From Mycolicibacterium fluoranthenivorans (lineage in GTDB: Bacteria; Actinomycetota; Actinomycetes; Mycobacteriales; Mycobacteriaceae): a stretch of 64,000 nt of DNA. The position numbers were made by a program, and so were the translations under genes. The stretch covers positions 372,001 through 436,000 of the forward strand of contig NZ_JAANOW010000001.1 of assembly GCF_011758805.1 (NCBI RefSeq), in the 5' to 3' direction. Below the pieces are notes generated by a model. The model was given only the letters and a program-made list of their open reading frames with translations, made no database searches and was not told where the DNA came from. Of this stretch, positions 53,393-63,657 are shown piece by piece. Each line of letters begins with the position of its first letter. The stretch's first letter is position 1.

Positions 53393-54521
53393 GCCCGCGG
53401 GCGATCACCAGCCGCTGAATCTGGTTGGTGCCCTCGAAGATCTGGGTGATCTTGGCCTCGCGCATGTACCGCTCGGGACGGAAGTCGCGGGTGTAGCCGA
53501 CCCCGCCGAACACCTGCACGGCGTCGGTGGTCACCTTCATCGCGGCGTCGGTGGCGATCAGCTTGGCGACGCTGGCCTGTGTCGAGTAGGGCAGACCCTG
53601 ATCGCGTCGCCGCGCCGCATCCAGATAGGTGGCCCGCGCGCTGACCACCTCGGCGGCCATCGCCGCAAGCAGGAATCCCAGTCCCTGATGGTCGATGATC
53701 TTGCGCCCGAAGGTAGTTCGTTCATTCGCGTAGCGCAGCGCCTCGTCGAGTGCGGCCTGGGCGATACCCACGGCCACTGCGGCGATGCCGAGGCGACCGG
53801 AATCCAGTGCCGAGAACGCGATCGGCAGGCCCTGTCCTTCGGCGCCGATCAACCGGTCGGCCTCGATGCGCGCGTTGTCGTAGTACGCGGAGGTGGTCGG
53901 CACCGCGTGCAGACCCATCTTCTCCTCGGGTTGGCCGAAGCTCAGGCCTTCGGTGTCGCCGGGCACCAGGAAACACGAGATCCCGCGGGAACCCTCGCCG
54001 GTCCGCGCGAACAAGGTGTAGAAATCAGCCTTGCCGCCGTGGGTGATCCACGCCTTCGAACCGTTGAGCACGTAGTGATCGCCATCGCGGACGGCCGCAC
54101 ACCGCAAGGCCGCGGCATCGGAGCCGGCCTGCGGTTCGGACAGGCTGTAGGCGCCGATCTGCGCTCCGGACAGCATGTCGGGCAGCCAGCGTCGCTTCTG
54201 GTCGTCGCTGCCGAACATCAGCAGTGCGTGCGAGGACAGGCTGTGCACGCTCACCGCCACCCCGATCGCCGCCCAGCGCGCCGCGATCTCCTCGAGCACC
54301 TGCAGATACACCTCGTACGGTTGGCCGCCACCGCCCCACTCCTCTGGTTGCGGCAGGCTCAGCAGCCCGGCAGCGCCCAACTGGGCGAAGACACCCTCGG
54401 GGTAGGTCTCGGCCTTCTCGTGGGCGTCGACGATGGGGTCGAGCACCCGATCGGCGATATCGCGGGTCAGCGCGATGAGCTCATGTGCTTCTGCGGTGGG
54501 CAGCAGGCGGTCGACAGCCAC
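53382..54521 (-). CDS. Acyl-CoA dehydrogenase, second
   Basis: A 379-residue acyl-CoA dehydrogenase of normal length. Signatures: A-Y-S-L-S-E-P-Q-A-G-S-D-A (FAD binding, about 122-134), L-N-G-S-K-A-W-I-T, and the C-terminal I-F-E-G-T-N-Q-I-Q-R with catalytic Glu363. Short/medium-chain type; substrate unknown. GTG at 54521 is used since AAAGG lies nine bases upstream; a TTG at 54539 is the alternative. It is divergent from a TetR gene, with two tandem dyads between, so is probably repressed by that regulator and released by an acyl-CoA. Confidence 0.92.
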   Translation of the reverse strand: MAVDRLLPTAEAHELIALTRDIADRVLDPIVDAHEKAETYPEGVFAQLGAAGLLSLPQPEEWGGGGQPYEVYLQVLEEIAARWAAIGVAVSVHSLSSHALLMFGSDDQKRRWLPDMLSGAQIGAYSLSEPQAGSDAAALRCAAVRDGDHYVLNGSKAWITHGGKADFYTLFARTGEGSRGISCFLVPGDTEGLSFGQPEEKMGLHAVPTTSAYYDNARIEADRLIGAEGQGLPIAFSALDSGRLGIAAVAVGIAQAALDEALRYANERTTFGRKIIDHQGLGFLLAAMAAEVVSARATYLDAARRRDQGLPYSTQASVAKLIATDAAMKVTTDAVQVFGGVGYTRDFRPERYMREAKITQIFEGTNQIQRLVIARGLTA

Positions 54522-54541
54522 GGGAGGTCGCCTTTCCAAAA

Positions 54542-54605
54542 CAGTACTGAAGTCGAGTCAACAGTATCATTGAGAGTACTGAAAGCGTCACTGCAGTACT
54601 ATTGG
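54542..54605. promoter_or_regulatory. Tandem 32-bp operator repeat between acyl-CoA dehydrogenase and TetR genes
   Basis: Two imperfect 32-base units (54542-54573, 54574-54605) share AGTACTGAA at the left and CAGTA..ATTG at the right. Each unit holds the dyad TACTG-N12-CAGTA with identical spacing. The second ends three bases before the TetR ATG, so a bound dimer would shut off the TetR gene itself and probably the divergent dehydrogenase. Confidence 0.8.
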
Positions 54606-54608
54606 GTG

Positions 54609-55187
54609 ATGTTCGATCTGGCGGACGACGGTTTCGCGACACGTCGGCAGACCGCGTTGTTCGACGATCTGCTGGCCCTGTTCCTGGCAGAGGGGTTCAG
54701 TCACCTCACGCTGGATGACATCGCGGCGAGACTGCGCTGCTCGAAGTCCACCCTCTACACCCTGGCCGGCAGTAAGGACGAGCTGGTCAGGCGGGTGACG
54801 ATCCACTTCTTCAAGCGTGCGACCAATGCCATCGAGGCGATCCTGGAGCAGACCCGCAGCGAACGCATCGCGGCGTACCTCATCGCCGTCGGCGAGGAGC
54901 TGGCCGTCGCCTCGGACGTGTTCATGGCCGATCTCAACGCGTTCGCCCCGGCCCGCGAGGTCTATGAAGCCAATACCCGCGCCGCCGCGCAGCGTGTGCG
55001 CGAACTGATCGAGGAAGGTGTCGGCAACGGTGCGTACCGCCAGGTGCACGCCTCGTTCGCGGCGGATCTCGTCGCGACGATCATGGTCCGTATCCAGCAG
55101 CGCGAGGTCCGCACGGCGACGGGCCTGAGCGACGCCGAGGCCTATGCCGAGTTGGCCACGCTGCTCACCTACGGTTTGCGAGCCTGA
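54609..55187 (+). CDS. TetR-family regulator (Rv0158-like)
   Basis: A 192-residue TetR regulator. Helix-turn-helix: L-T-L-D-D-I-A-A-R-L-R-C-S-K-S-T-L-Y-T-L-A-G-S-K-D-E-L (about 33-59). The C-terminal domain (about 75-190) contains F-M-A-D-L-N and R-E-V-Y-E-A-N segments. The short Y-T-L-A-G-S-K in place of the common Y-Y-Y-F-x-S-K was also seen, by recollection, in Rv0158. ATG at 54609; a GTG one codon upstream is possible. The tandem dyad directly before the start argues for autoregulation together with control of the divergent acyl-CoA dehydrogenase. Confidence 0.88.
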   Translation: MFDLADDGFATRRQTALFDDLLALFLAEGFSHLTLDDIAARLRCSKSTLYTLAGSKDELVRRVTIHFFKRATNAIEAILEQTRSERIAAYLIAVGEELAVASDVFMADLNAFAPAREVYEANTRAAAQRVRELIEEGVGNGAYRQVHASFAADLVATIMVRIQQREVRTATGLSDAEAYAELATLLTYGLRA

Positions 55188-55224
55188 CCCCTCAGGGCCC
55201 TACAGCGCTCCGGCTGGATACGCG

Positions 55225-56646
<1,422 letters not shown>

Positions 56647-56708
56647 GGAATCCGTTCCATTCAGGTCAAAATGGGCATCGAAACTGGTTCGAATGAAGGG
56701 CGCTGGTT

Positions 56709-58232
56709 CTAGCTGCGGGAGAACATCGCGAGCATGCGACGCGTCACCGCGAAGCCGCCGAAGACGTTGATGGAGGCCAGCAGGATCGCGATCGTGGCCA
56801 GGACGGTGATCGGCAGATCACCGTGGCCGATCTGCAGCAGGGCACCGACGACGATGATGCCGGAGATCGCGTTGGTCACCGACATCAGCGGGGTGTGCAG
56901 CGCGTGGTGCACGTGGCCGATCACGTAATAGCCGATCACGATGGCCAGCGCGAACACCGTCAGGTGCACCTGCAGGGCGACCGGGGAGATGGCGATCAGT
57001 CCGAACAGCACCGCGGCGGCGATACCCGTGAGCCCGAGCCGGCGGCTGGTGGGCATCGGTTCCTTGACCGGCTTGGGCTCCACCGGTGCGGCAGCCGCGG
57101 CAACGGGTGCCGCCGAGACCTGCACCGGGGGCGGGGGCCAGGTGGTCTCGCCGTCGCGCACCACGGTCACCGAGCGCTGCACCACGTCGTCGAAGTTCAG
57201 GACGAGCCGCCCGTCCTTCTCCGGGGTGAGCAGCTTGAGCAGGTTGACCAGGTTGGTGCCGTAGAGCTGGGACGCCGTCGCCGGCAGCCGGCCGGCCAGG
57301 TCGGTGTAGCCGATGATCGTCACGCCGTTGGCGGTGACGATGGCCTGATCCTTGACCGTGCCCTCGACGTTGCCGCCGTTGGCCGCGGCCATGTCGACGA
57401 TCACGCTGCCCGGCTTCATCGAGGCGACCATCTCCGCGGTGATGATCCGCGGCGCGGGGCGTCCCGGGATCAACGCGGTGGTGATGATGATGTCGACGTC
57501 TTTGCTCTGCTCGGCGTAGAGCTCCGCCTCCCGGGCCTTGTAGTCCTCGCCCATCTCCTTGGCGTAGCCGGTGGCGGACACCTCGGCCGCCGCGGGGTCG
57601 ACGTAGAGGTACTCCCCACCGAGGGAGCGGACCTGATCGGCCACCTCGGGCCGCGGGTCGGTGGCCCGGACGATCGCACCCATGCTGCCCGCCGCACCGA
57701 TGGCGGCCAGTCCGGCGACCCCGGCGCCGACCACCAGCACCTTGGCCGGCGGCACCTTGCCCGCGGCGGTCACCTGGCCGGTGAAGAACCGGCCGAAGGC
57801 GTGGGCGGCCTCGACCACGGCGCGGTAGCCGGCGATATTGGCCATCGAGGACAACACGTCCAGTGACTGGGCCCGCGAGATACGCGGTACCGCGTCCATG
57901 GCCAGCACCGTGATCGGGCGCGCGGACAGCTTCTCGACCAGTTCGGGCTTGAGTGCGGGCGAGATGAACGAGACCAGGGTCGCCCCGTCGCGCAGCGCGG
58001 CGATCTCGTCATCGGTGGGGGCGTTGACCTTGAGCACCACATCACCGGCCCACGGGTCGCCGATCTGCGCGCCGGCCTCCACGTAGGCGGCGTCGGTGAA
58101 GCTGGACGCGGCGCCGGCACCGGACTCGACCACTACCGAATAGCCCAGCTTGATGATCTGCCCAACGGTGTGCGGTGTGGCGGCGACGCGTGTCTCACCC
58201 GGCAGAGACTCGCGCGGTATCGCGATGATCAT
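56709..58232 (-). CDS. pntA: NAD(P) transhydrogenase subunit alpha, fused single-chain form
   Basis: A 507-residue subunit. The NAD(H)-binding domain (about 1-375) starts I-A-I-P-R-E, has R-V-A-A-T-P, V-V-E-S-G-A-G, and the glycine motif [11 protein letters not shown] (about 168-178). A Pro/Ala linker leads to four membrane helices (about 405-500). In M. tuberculosis, from memory, these parts are separate genes (pntAa, pntAb); here they are one chain as in E. coli. Start at 58232 gives the E. coli-type N-terminus; ATG at 58280 would add 16 unrelated residues. A weak GCCCG hairpin (58299-58314) precedes it. Confidence 0.93.
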   Translation of the reverse strand: MIIAIPRESLPGETRVAATPHTVGQIIKLGYSVVVESGAGAASSFTDAAYVEAGAQIGDPWAGDVVLKVNAPTDDEIAALRDGATLVSFISPALKPELVEKLSARPITVLAMDAVPRISRAQSLDVLSSMANIAGYRAVVEAAHAFGRFFTGQVTAAGKVPPAKVLVVGAGVAGLAAIGAAGSMGAIVRATDPRPEVADQVRSLGGEYLYVDPAAAEVSATGYAKEMGEDYKAREAELYAEQSKDVDIIITTALIPGRPAPRIITAEMVASMKPGSVIVDMAAANGGNVEGTVKDQAIVTANGVTIIGYTDLAGRLPATASQLYGTNLVNLLKLLTPEKDGRLVLNFDDVVQRSVTVVRDGETTWPPPPVQVSAAPVAAAAAPVEPKPVKEPMPTSRRLGLTGIAAAVLFGLIAISPVALQVHLTVFALAIVIGYYVIGHVHHALHTPLMSVTNAISGIIVVGALLQIGHGDLPITVLATIAILLASINVFGGFAVTRRMLAMFSRS

Positions 58233-58338
58233 CGACTCAAGTCCGTTCTTGGGAAATGCGGCCTGTTGGTTGGCATGCATGAGTTTCGCATCCGCAATGC
58301 CCGTTTGCGCGGGCCCCCCTGCAACGGTGAACGAATGT

Positions 58339-59346
58339 TCACAGCCAGTCGCGCCTCTTGAACGATACGTACAGCAGAATCACCAGAACGACGATCAGTG
58401 TGGAACTGGCGACGAATCCGATCGTGGTGTTGATCCCCGGGTAATTGACGTTCTGGCCGTAGAAGCCGGTGATCGCGGTGGGCACCGCGATGATGGCCGC
58501 CCAGCCGGTGAGTTTCTTCATCACCGTGTTCAGCCGCGCGTCCTGCAGCGACAGATTGGTCTCGAACACCGACGTGACCATGTCGCGCAGCGATTCGGTC
58601 CACTCCGAGGCGCGCAGCACGTGGTCGTACAGGTCGGCGTAGAGCGGATCCAGCTCGGGCGACGTCCGGGAATCCAGCCGGCGGTGCTGGATGGTGCTCA
58701 CCACTTCGCGCATGGGCAGCACCACCCGGCGTAGCTGTACCAGGTCCTTGCGCATCCGGTAGGTGCGCCGCTGCAGGCCTCGCCGCGGTCCGTCGTTGTC
58801 GAACAGTTCGTCTTCGAGGGATTCGATGGCGTCGTCGAGGTCCTGCACCGCCTCGAAATGGCCGTCCACCACGACGTCGAGCAGGCCGTGCACCAGGGCG
58901 CCGGTGCCGTGCTCCTGCCCGCCGAGTTCGTCGAACCGCTGTGACACCAGGTCGATGTCGAACGGTGTCGCCCCGTCCGGCCCGACCGCGGGCAGACGCA
59001 CGGTGATGAGTCCGCGCGGCAGCACGAATGCCGAGATCCGGCACTTGACCAGGGTGGCTGTGCTGTCGTCCGTGGGAGTCACCGTGTTCACCGCGTACAC
59101 GGTGAAGAAGGTGTACGAGTGATAGACCGAGACCTTGGTGCGTTCCATCGGTGCGGTGGCGTCCTCCACCGCCCAGATGTTCAAGCCCAGCTCGATGGCC
59201 AGCCTGCGCAGATCGTCATGGTCGGGGTTGTAGATATCGGCCCACACCAGCGTGTCCTCGGCCGCCAGACAATCCGAGATCGCCTCGAACGTGAACCCGT
59301 CCACCGGCTTGCCGGACCGCCAGATCCGGCCACGCACCTCGGTCAT
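58339..59346 (-). CDS. CorA-family divalent cation transporter with GQN in place of GMN
   Basis: A 335-residue protein with the CorA layout: acidic/alpha-beta cytoplasmic domain (about 1-190), long stalk helix, and two C-terminal membrane helices (about 280-298 and 308-328), ending K-R-R-D-W-L. The loop between helices reads F-Y-G-Q-N-V, whereas CorA pores normally have Y-G-M-N. Gln in place of Met at the selectivity filter could alter ion choice (Mg2+, Co2+, Zn2+). The ATG overlaps the Ser/Thr kinase stop (ATGA), so kinase and transporter are translated together. Confidence 0.85.
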   Translation of the reverse strand: MTEVRGRIWRSGKPVDGFTFEAISDCLAAEDTLVWADIYNPDHDDLRRLAIELGLNIWAVEDATAPMERTKVSVYHSYTFFTVYAVNTVTPTDDSTATLVKCRISAFVLPRGLITVRLPAVGPDGATPFDIDLVSQRFDELGGQEHGTGALVHGLLDVVVDGHFEAVQDLDDAIESLEDELFDNDGPRRGLQRRTYRMRKDLVQLRRVVLPMREVVSTIQHRRLDSRTSPELDPLYADLYDHVLRASEWTESLRDMVTSVFETNLSLQDARLNTVMKKLTGWAAIIAVPTAITGFYGQNVNYPGINTTIGFVASSTLIVVLVILLYVSFKRRDWL

Positions 59347-60641
59347 GGCGGACCCACCAGATTGCCGCGCCGGACGTTGTCCCGGCAGGTCGCGCGGTCC
59401 TGGCCGGTTTCGGTGACGCACACCCGCACCTGCTCTTCGATACCCGGCGGATACACCTGATCGGTCGCGGCCGGGGTGACCGTCGGGACCGGGACGGTGC
59501 CGGAGTAGATCGACCACATGGTGTCCCCGGTGCTCGGCAGCCGGGCGCAGTAGGCCTTCTCGCCGGTACTGCTCTGCCCGGCTGCGCCGAGCGTTTCGCA
59601 GTCGGCGCCGATGAGCACCACGGGCACCTGGGGTACTCCCGGTGCGGCGTGTCGTGTCACCGGCTCACGTTCGCCCAGCAGATAGGCGGCCGCCGCGACG
59701 CCGATCGTCGCGAGCACCGCCACCAGTGCCAGCAGTCGGGTGCGGCGACGGCGGGGCCTGGGCGTGCGGTACGCCTGGGCCGGGACGGTGAGGCCGCCGG
59801 GACCGCCGATGCTGGCGCGCAGAGCCGAGGCGAATTCCGCGCAGCTTCCGAACCGATCCTCCGGGGATTTCGCGAGTGCCCGCGACAGCACCGGGTCCAG
59901 ATCCGCGAGCTCGGGCCGGCGTCCGGCGATCAGGGGCGGCGGCGCCGTGATGTGCTGGCTGATGACCGCGGCCGGATTGTCGTGCAGGTACGGCGGCGCC
60001 CCGGCCAGGAGTTCGAAAGCCGTTGCCGCCAGCGAGTATTGGTCGGCCCTGCCGTCGACGTGTTCACCCATCAACTGCTCGGGTGCCGCGTAGGCGACGG
60101 TGCCGACGGTCATGCTGGTCGCGGTCAGGCGACTGGTATCGCCCATCCGCCGGGCAATCCCGAAATCCGCGAGCAGCACACGTGGCCACTCGGCGCCGAT
60201 ATCGGTGAGCAGGATGTTGGCGGGCTTGATATCGCGGTGCAGCAGCTTGCGCTGGTGTGCGTAGTCCAGGGCGTCGGCGACGGCGCTGATGATGTGCACC
60301 ACCTCATCGGCGGGCAGGCCACCGGAGCCCTGTCCCCGCAGCAGCTGCCCGGCATCGGTGCCGTCCACGTACTCCATCGAGATCCACAGCTGCCCGTCGT
60401 GCTCGCCGCGGTCGTACACGCGGACGATGTTGGGGTGCATGAGGTCGGCGGCGAAGTCGGCCTCCCGTTCGAAGCGGGCCTGGTACTCGGCATCGGCGCT
60501 GACGTCCTTGCGCAGCACCTTGATGGCGTCCTGGCGCGGGAGTCGCGGATGGGCGGCGAGATAGACCTCGCCCATACCGCCCGCACCGAGGAGGCGCACG
60601 ACGGTGTAACCGGCGAACCGCTCACCGGGCGCTATCGACAA
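59343..60641 (-). CDS. Eukaryotic-type Ser/Thr protein kinase, membrane-anchored
   Basis: A 432-residue Pkn-type kinase. Gly-rich loop G-A-G-G-M-G-E-V (19-26), ATP Lys41, catalytic H135-R-D-I-K-P-A-N, D159-F-G, and an activation loop with several Thr (171-183) before A-P-E. A basic stretch precedes one membrane helix (302-322), then an external domain of 110 residues with four Cys (348, 365, 408, 419), presumably two disulfides, and no PASTA repeats. This resembles PknF/PknI-like sensors more than PknB. Coupled to the CorA-like gene, whose product may be its target. Confidence 0.93.
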   Translation of the reverse strand: MSIAPGERFAGYTVVRLLGAGGMGEVYLAAHPRLPRQDAIKVLRKDVSADAEYQARFEREADFAADLMHPNIVRVYDRGEHDGQLWISMEYVDGTDAGQLLRGQGSGGLPADEVVHIISAVADALDYAHQRKLLHRDIKPANILLTDIGAEWPRVLLADFGIARRMGDTSRLTATSMTVGTVAYAAPEQLMGEHVDGRADQYSLAATAFELLAGAPPYLHDNPAAVISQHITAPPPLIAGRRPELADLDPVLSRALAKSPEDRFGSCAEFASALRASIGGPGGLTVPAQAYRTPRPRRRRTRLLALVAVLATIGVAAAAYLLGEREPVTRHAAPGVPQVPVVLIGADCETLGAAGQSSTGEKAYCARLPSTGDTMWSIYSGTVPVPTVTPAATDQVYPPGIEEQVRVCVTETGQDRATCRDNVRRGNLVGPP

Positions 60642-60800
60642 CGTCGCCTCCTACCGTGCTCCCCCCATTGTCACCGACGAAAAGCGAGACGGTCGCATCT
60701 GGCCGGACACGAGAGTCTCCGGCCGGTTTCGCCGGCGGTGGGTGGCGCGGGCGCAACGGCTTAAAACTCGCTGTGAGCAGAGCTCTTCACCCTGCGTTCG

Positions 60801-60823
60801 GCCGCCCGTATAAAAGGGGCGGC
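60801..60823. promoter_or_regulatory. Hairpin/palindrome in the kinase-ABC divergent region
   Basis: GCCGCCC-GTATAAAAG-GGGCGGC lies 57 bases before the ABC permease gene in the 238-base divergent region. TATAAA in the loop could be a -10 element with the flanking dyad acting as operator, or the element may simply form a stem in the mRNA. The rest of the region (60642-60800) holds GC-rich repeats of CCGGCCGG and no gene. Confidence 0.45.
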
Positions 60824-60879
60824 GTGTACCCGACATCACCGGTTCACAGAAAGCCGTCCACCAGAAAGTTGGGCCCGAC

Positions 60880-61752
60880 GTGTCGGTCTTTGTCGATATC
60901 ACCCCGATCACCCCGGATGAGGCGGTCGGCCCGCTGCGTGCGCCCGCGGGAGGTTCCGGCCGAGGGCGCGCGGTCCTGACCCGCGCAGGGTTGCCGCTGC
61001 TGTCGGTCCTGGTGTTCTTCATGGTGTGGCAGATCGTCGCCGCCGCAGGCATCTGGAACCAGACCTTCGTGCCGTATCCGAGCACGGTGTGGCGGGCCTT
61101 CGTCGATGTCTCCACCACCCACGACGGCACCCGCGGCTACGCGGGCTACCTGCTGTGGGAGCACCTCTACATGACGCTGCGCCGGGTGTTCGCCGGTGTC
61201 GTCATCGGCGTGGCGGTGGGTGTGTTGCTGGGTCTGGTGATGGGCTCGGTCGGCTGGCTGCGCAGCGTGCTGGAGCCATGGCTGACGTTTCTGCGGGCAC
61301 TTCCGCCGCTGGCCTACTTCTTTCTGCTGGTGATCTGGCTCGGTATCGACGAGGCCCCGAAGATCACCCTGCTGGCGCTGGCCGCCCTGCCGCCCGCAGC
61401 GGTGGCCACCACCTCGGCGGTCGTCGCCGCACCGGTCGGGCTGCAAGAGGCGGCCCGTGCGCTCGGTGCCACCCGCACCCAGGTGATCCGGGATGTGGTG
61501 GTGCCCTCGGCGTTGCCCGAGACGTTCACCGGCATCCGGCTGGCGGTCGGGATGGCCTACTCGTCGGTGGTGGCCGCCGAACTGTTCAACGGCATCCCCG
61601 GGATCGGCGGATTGGTCAAGGACGCAAGCAATTACAACAACACCCCGGTCGTGCTGGTCGGGATCTTCGCCATCGGGATCTCGGGTCTGGTCATCGACGG
61701 CATTCTGCGGGCTGCCGAGCGGCGGGCCGTTCCCTGGAGAGGAAAGATATGA
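60880..61752 (+). CDS. ABC transporter permease (TauC/SsuC type)
   Basis: A 290-residue permease. Six hydrophobic helices begin near residue 38; the EAA loop is L-Q-E-A-A-R-A-L-G-A-T-R-T-Q-V-I-R-D-V-V (about 188-207). P-S-P/P-Y-P-S-T-V-W at the start of the periplasmic segment and the order permease, binding protein, ATPase suggest the taurine, alkanesulfonate, nitrate or pyrimidine-precursor class. GTG at 60880. Overlaps the binding protein gene by four bases (ATGA). Confidence 0.9.
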   Translation: MSVFVDITPITPDEAVGPLRAPAGGSGRGRAVLTRAGLPLLSVLVFFMVWQIVAAAGIWNQTFVPYPSTVWRAFVDVSTTHDGTRGYAGYLLWEHLYMTLRRVFAGVVIGVAVGVLLGLVMGSVGWLRSVLEPWLTFLRALPPLAYFFLLVIWLGIDEAPKITLLALAALPPAAVATTSAVVAAPVGLQEAARALGATRTQVIRDVVVPSALPETFTGIRLAVGMAYSSVVAAELFNGIPGIGGLVKDASNYNNTPVVLVGIFAIGISGLVIDGILRAAERRAVPWRGKI

Positions 61753-62777
61753 AACTGAAGGCACTGTTGGCCACGGCCGCCGCCGCGCTCACGCTGGCCG
61801 GGTGCTCGGTGGACCACTCCGGGCAGGACCAGTCCAAACCCACCATTCGCCTTGCCTACCAGTCCTTTCCGAGCGGTGACCTGATCGTCAAGAACAACAG
61901 GTGGCTGGAATCCGCGCTGCCCGACTACAACATCAAGTGGACGAAGTTCGACTCCGGTGCCGATATCAACACCGCGTTCATCGCCAAGGAACTCGATTTC
62001 GGTGCCATCGGTTCCAGCCCGGTGGCTCGCGGACTGTCGTCCCCGCTGAACATTCCGTACCAGGTGGCCTTCGTGCTCGACGTCGCCGGTGACAACGAGG
62101 CCCTGGTGGCCCGCGACGGCACCGCCATCAACACCATCGCCGACCTCAGGGGCAAACGCGTCGCCACGCCGTTCGCCTCGACCGCGCACTACAGCCTGTT
62201 GGCCGCCCTGGCGCAGAACGGCTTGAGCCCGGCGGATGTTCAGCTGATCGACCTGCAGCCGCAGGCCATCCTGGCGGCGTGGGACCGCGGGGATATCGCG
62301 GCCGCCTACACCTGGCTGCCCACGCTCGATCAGCTGCGTAAGACCGGCAAGGACCTGATCACCAGCCGCCAGCTGGCCAAGGACGGCAAGCCCACACTGG
62401 ACCTCGGGGTGGTGTCCGGTGAGTTCGCCGCGGCGCACCCCGATGTGGTGGACGTGTGGCGCCGGCAGGAGGCCCGCGCCCTCGATGTCATCAAGGATGA
62501 TCCCGCCTCGGCGGCCAAGGCGATCGCCGCCGAGATCGGGCTGAGCCCCGAAGATGTTGCGGGACAACTGAAACAGGGTGTGTACCTGACTCCTCAGGAG
62601 TTGACCTCGGATCAGTGGCTGGGTACCGACGGGAAGCCCGGCAACATCGCGGCCAATCTGGAGAGCGCGTCGCAGTTCCTCGCCGAGCAGAAGCAGATCC
62701 CGGCCGCCGCCCCGCTGAGCACCTTCCAGAATGCCGTCTACACCAAGGGGTTACCGGATGTCCTCGACAGGAAGTGA
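61749..62777 (+). CDS. ABC transporter substrate-binding lipoprotein (TauA/SsuA type)
   Basis: A 342-residue binding protein with lipobox L-A-G-C (Cys19). The mature part follows the NMT1/SsuA pattern: I-R-L-A-Y-Q-S-F-P-S-G-D-L (about 34-46), F-G-A-I-G-S-S-P-V-A-R-G-L (about 91-103), L-R-G-K-R-V-A-T-P-F-A-S-T-A-H-Y (about 135-150) and D-L-Q-P-Q-A-I-L-A-A-W (about 169-179). Taurine-binding proteins carry a similar set, so taurine or another sulfonate is the best guess. ATG at 61749; the 3' end overlaps the ATPase gene by 20 bases. Confidence 0.9.
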   Translation: MKLKALLATAAAALTLAGCSVDHSGQDQSKPTIRLAYQSFPSGDLIVKNNRWLESALPDYNIKWTKFDSGADINTAFIAKELDFGAIGSSPVARGLSSPLNIPYQVAFVLDVAGDNEALVARDGTAINTIADLRGKRVATPFASTAHYSLLAALAQNGLSPADVQLIDLQPQAILAAWDRGDIAAAYTWLPTLDQLRKTGKDLITSRQLAKDGKPTLDLGVVSGEFAAAHPDVVDVWRRQEARALDVIKDDPASAAKAIAAEIGLSPEDVAGQLKQGVYLTPQELTSDQWLGTDGKPGNIAANLESASQFLAEQKQIPAAAPLSTFQNAVYTKGLPDVLDRK

Positions 62778-63546
62778 CCCGTCCGGCCGGCTGCTGATCA
62801 GAGGAGTCGAGCACCGGTACGGCAAGGGGTCGGGCGCGGTCACCGCGCTGGGGCCGGTGAACCTCGACGTCGACCCGGGCGCCTTCCTCGTTCTGGTGGG
62901 TGCCTCGGGATGCGGGAAGAGCACCCTGCTGCGGCTGATCGCCGGCTTCGAATCGCCCAGTGCGGGCGATGTGCAGGTGGCCGGGACGTCCCCGACGCCC
63001 GGCGTCACGTCGGGGGTGGTGTTCCAGCAGCCGCGGCTGTTCCCGTGGCGGACCGTCGGTGGCAATGTCGATCTGGCGCTCAAGTACGCCAAGGTGCCGC
63101 GGGAGCGGCGCGCCGAGCGGCGCGAACAACTTCTGGAACGGGTCGGGCTCGACGGCACCGGTGACCGCAAGATCTGGGAGATCAGCGGTGGGCAGCAGCA
63201 GCGGGTGGCGATCGCCCGGGCGCTGGCGGCCGAGACACCCCTGTTCCTGCTGGACGAGCCGTTCGCCGCGCTGGACGCACTGACCCGGGAGCGTCTGCAG
63301 GAGGATGTCCGGCAGGTCAGCGCCGAGTCGGGACGCACGACGGTGTTCGTCACGCACAGCGCCGACGAGGCGGCCTTCCTGGGTTCGCGGATCGTGGTGC
63401 TGACTCGGCGCCCCGGCAAGGTGGCACTGGACCTGCCTTCCGAGTTGCCCCGCACCGGAGTCGAGGCCGGGGAGCTGCGCCGCTCACCGGAGTTCCTGAA
63501 GCTCAAGGACGAGGTGGGCGAGGCGGTCAAGGCTGCCGCGGCGTGA
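62758..63546 (+). CDS. ABC transporter ATPase (TauB/SsuB type)
   Basis: A 262-residue ATPase: Walker A G-A-S-G-C-G-K-S (48-55), signature I-S-G-G-Q-Q-Q-R (about 142-149), Walker B F-L-L-D-E-P (about 165-170) and switch His in V-T-H-S-A-D-E-A. No regulatory C-terminal domain, as in TauB. ATG at 62758 overlaps the binding protein end by 20 bases. It completes the importer. Downstream lie two consecutive inverted repeats. Confidence 0.93.
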   Translation: MSSTGSDPSGRLLIRGVEHRYGKGSGAVTALGPVNLDVDPGAFLVLVGASGCGKSTLLRLIAGFESPSAGDVQVAGTSPTPGVTSGVVFQQPRLFPWRTVGGNVDLALKYAKVPRERRAERREQLLERVGLDGTGDRKIWEISGGQQQRVAIARALAAETPLFLLDEPFAALDALTRERLQEDVRQVSAESGRTTVFVTHSADEAAFLGSRIVVLTRRPGKVALDLPSELPRTGVEAGELRRSPEFLKLKDEVGEAVKAAAA

Positions 63547-63548
63547 GT

Positions 63549-63597
63549 GATTTGTGCACGTCTGCCGGCGCCCACCGCCGGTAAACGTGCACAAATC
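63549..63597. terminator. Long inverted repeat after the taurine-type ABC operon
   Basis: Arms GATTTGTGCACGT (63549-63561) and its exact complement (63585-63597) enclose an inner stem CCGGCG/CGCCGG. It starts three bases after the ATPase stop. The design matches the repeat at 47224-47276 (both start GATTT), suggesting a family of dispersed terminators. TTTGTGCACG contains GTGCAC, itself a palindrome. Confidence 0.75.
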
Positions 63598-63613
63598 GCA
63601 GGCCCGCACCGCA

Positions 63614-63645
63614 AAAGAGGCACCCGCCGCGGCGGGTGCCTCTTT
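63614..63645. terminator. Perfect bidirectional intrinsic terminator
   Basis: AAAGAGGCACCCGCC (63614-63628) pairs exactly with GGCGGGTGCCTCTTT (63631-63645) around a GC loop. A/T tracts at both ends give termination in both directions: for the ABC operon on the plus strand and the 36-residue gene on the minus strand. Confidence 0.9.
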
Positions 63646-63657
63646 CCTGTGAGTCCG

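Noticed and set aside
53688..54608. Upstream extension of the Rv0158-like TetR frame
   Set aside because: It is antisense to the acyl-CoA dehydrogenase and crosses the operator repeat; TetR homology begins at 54609.
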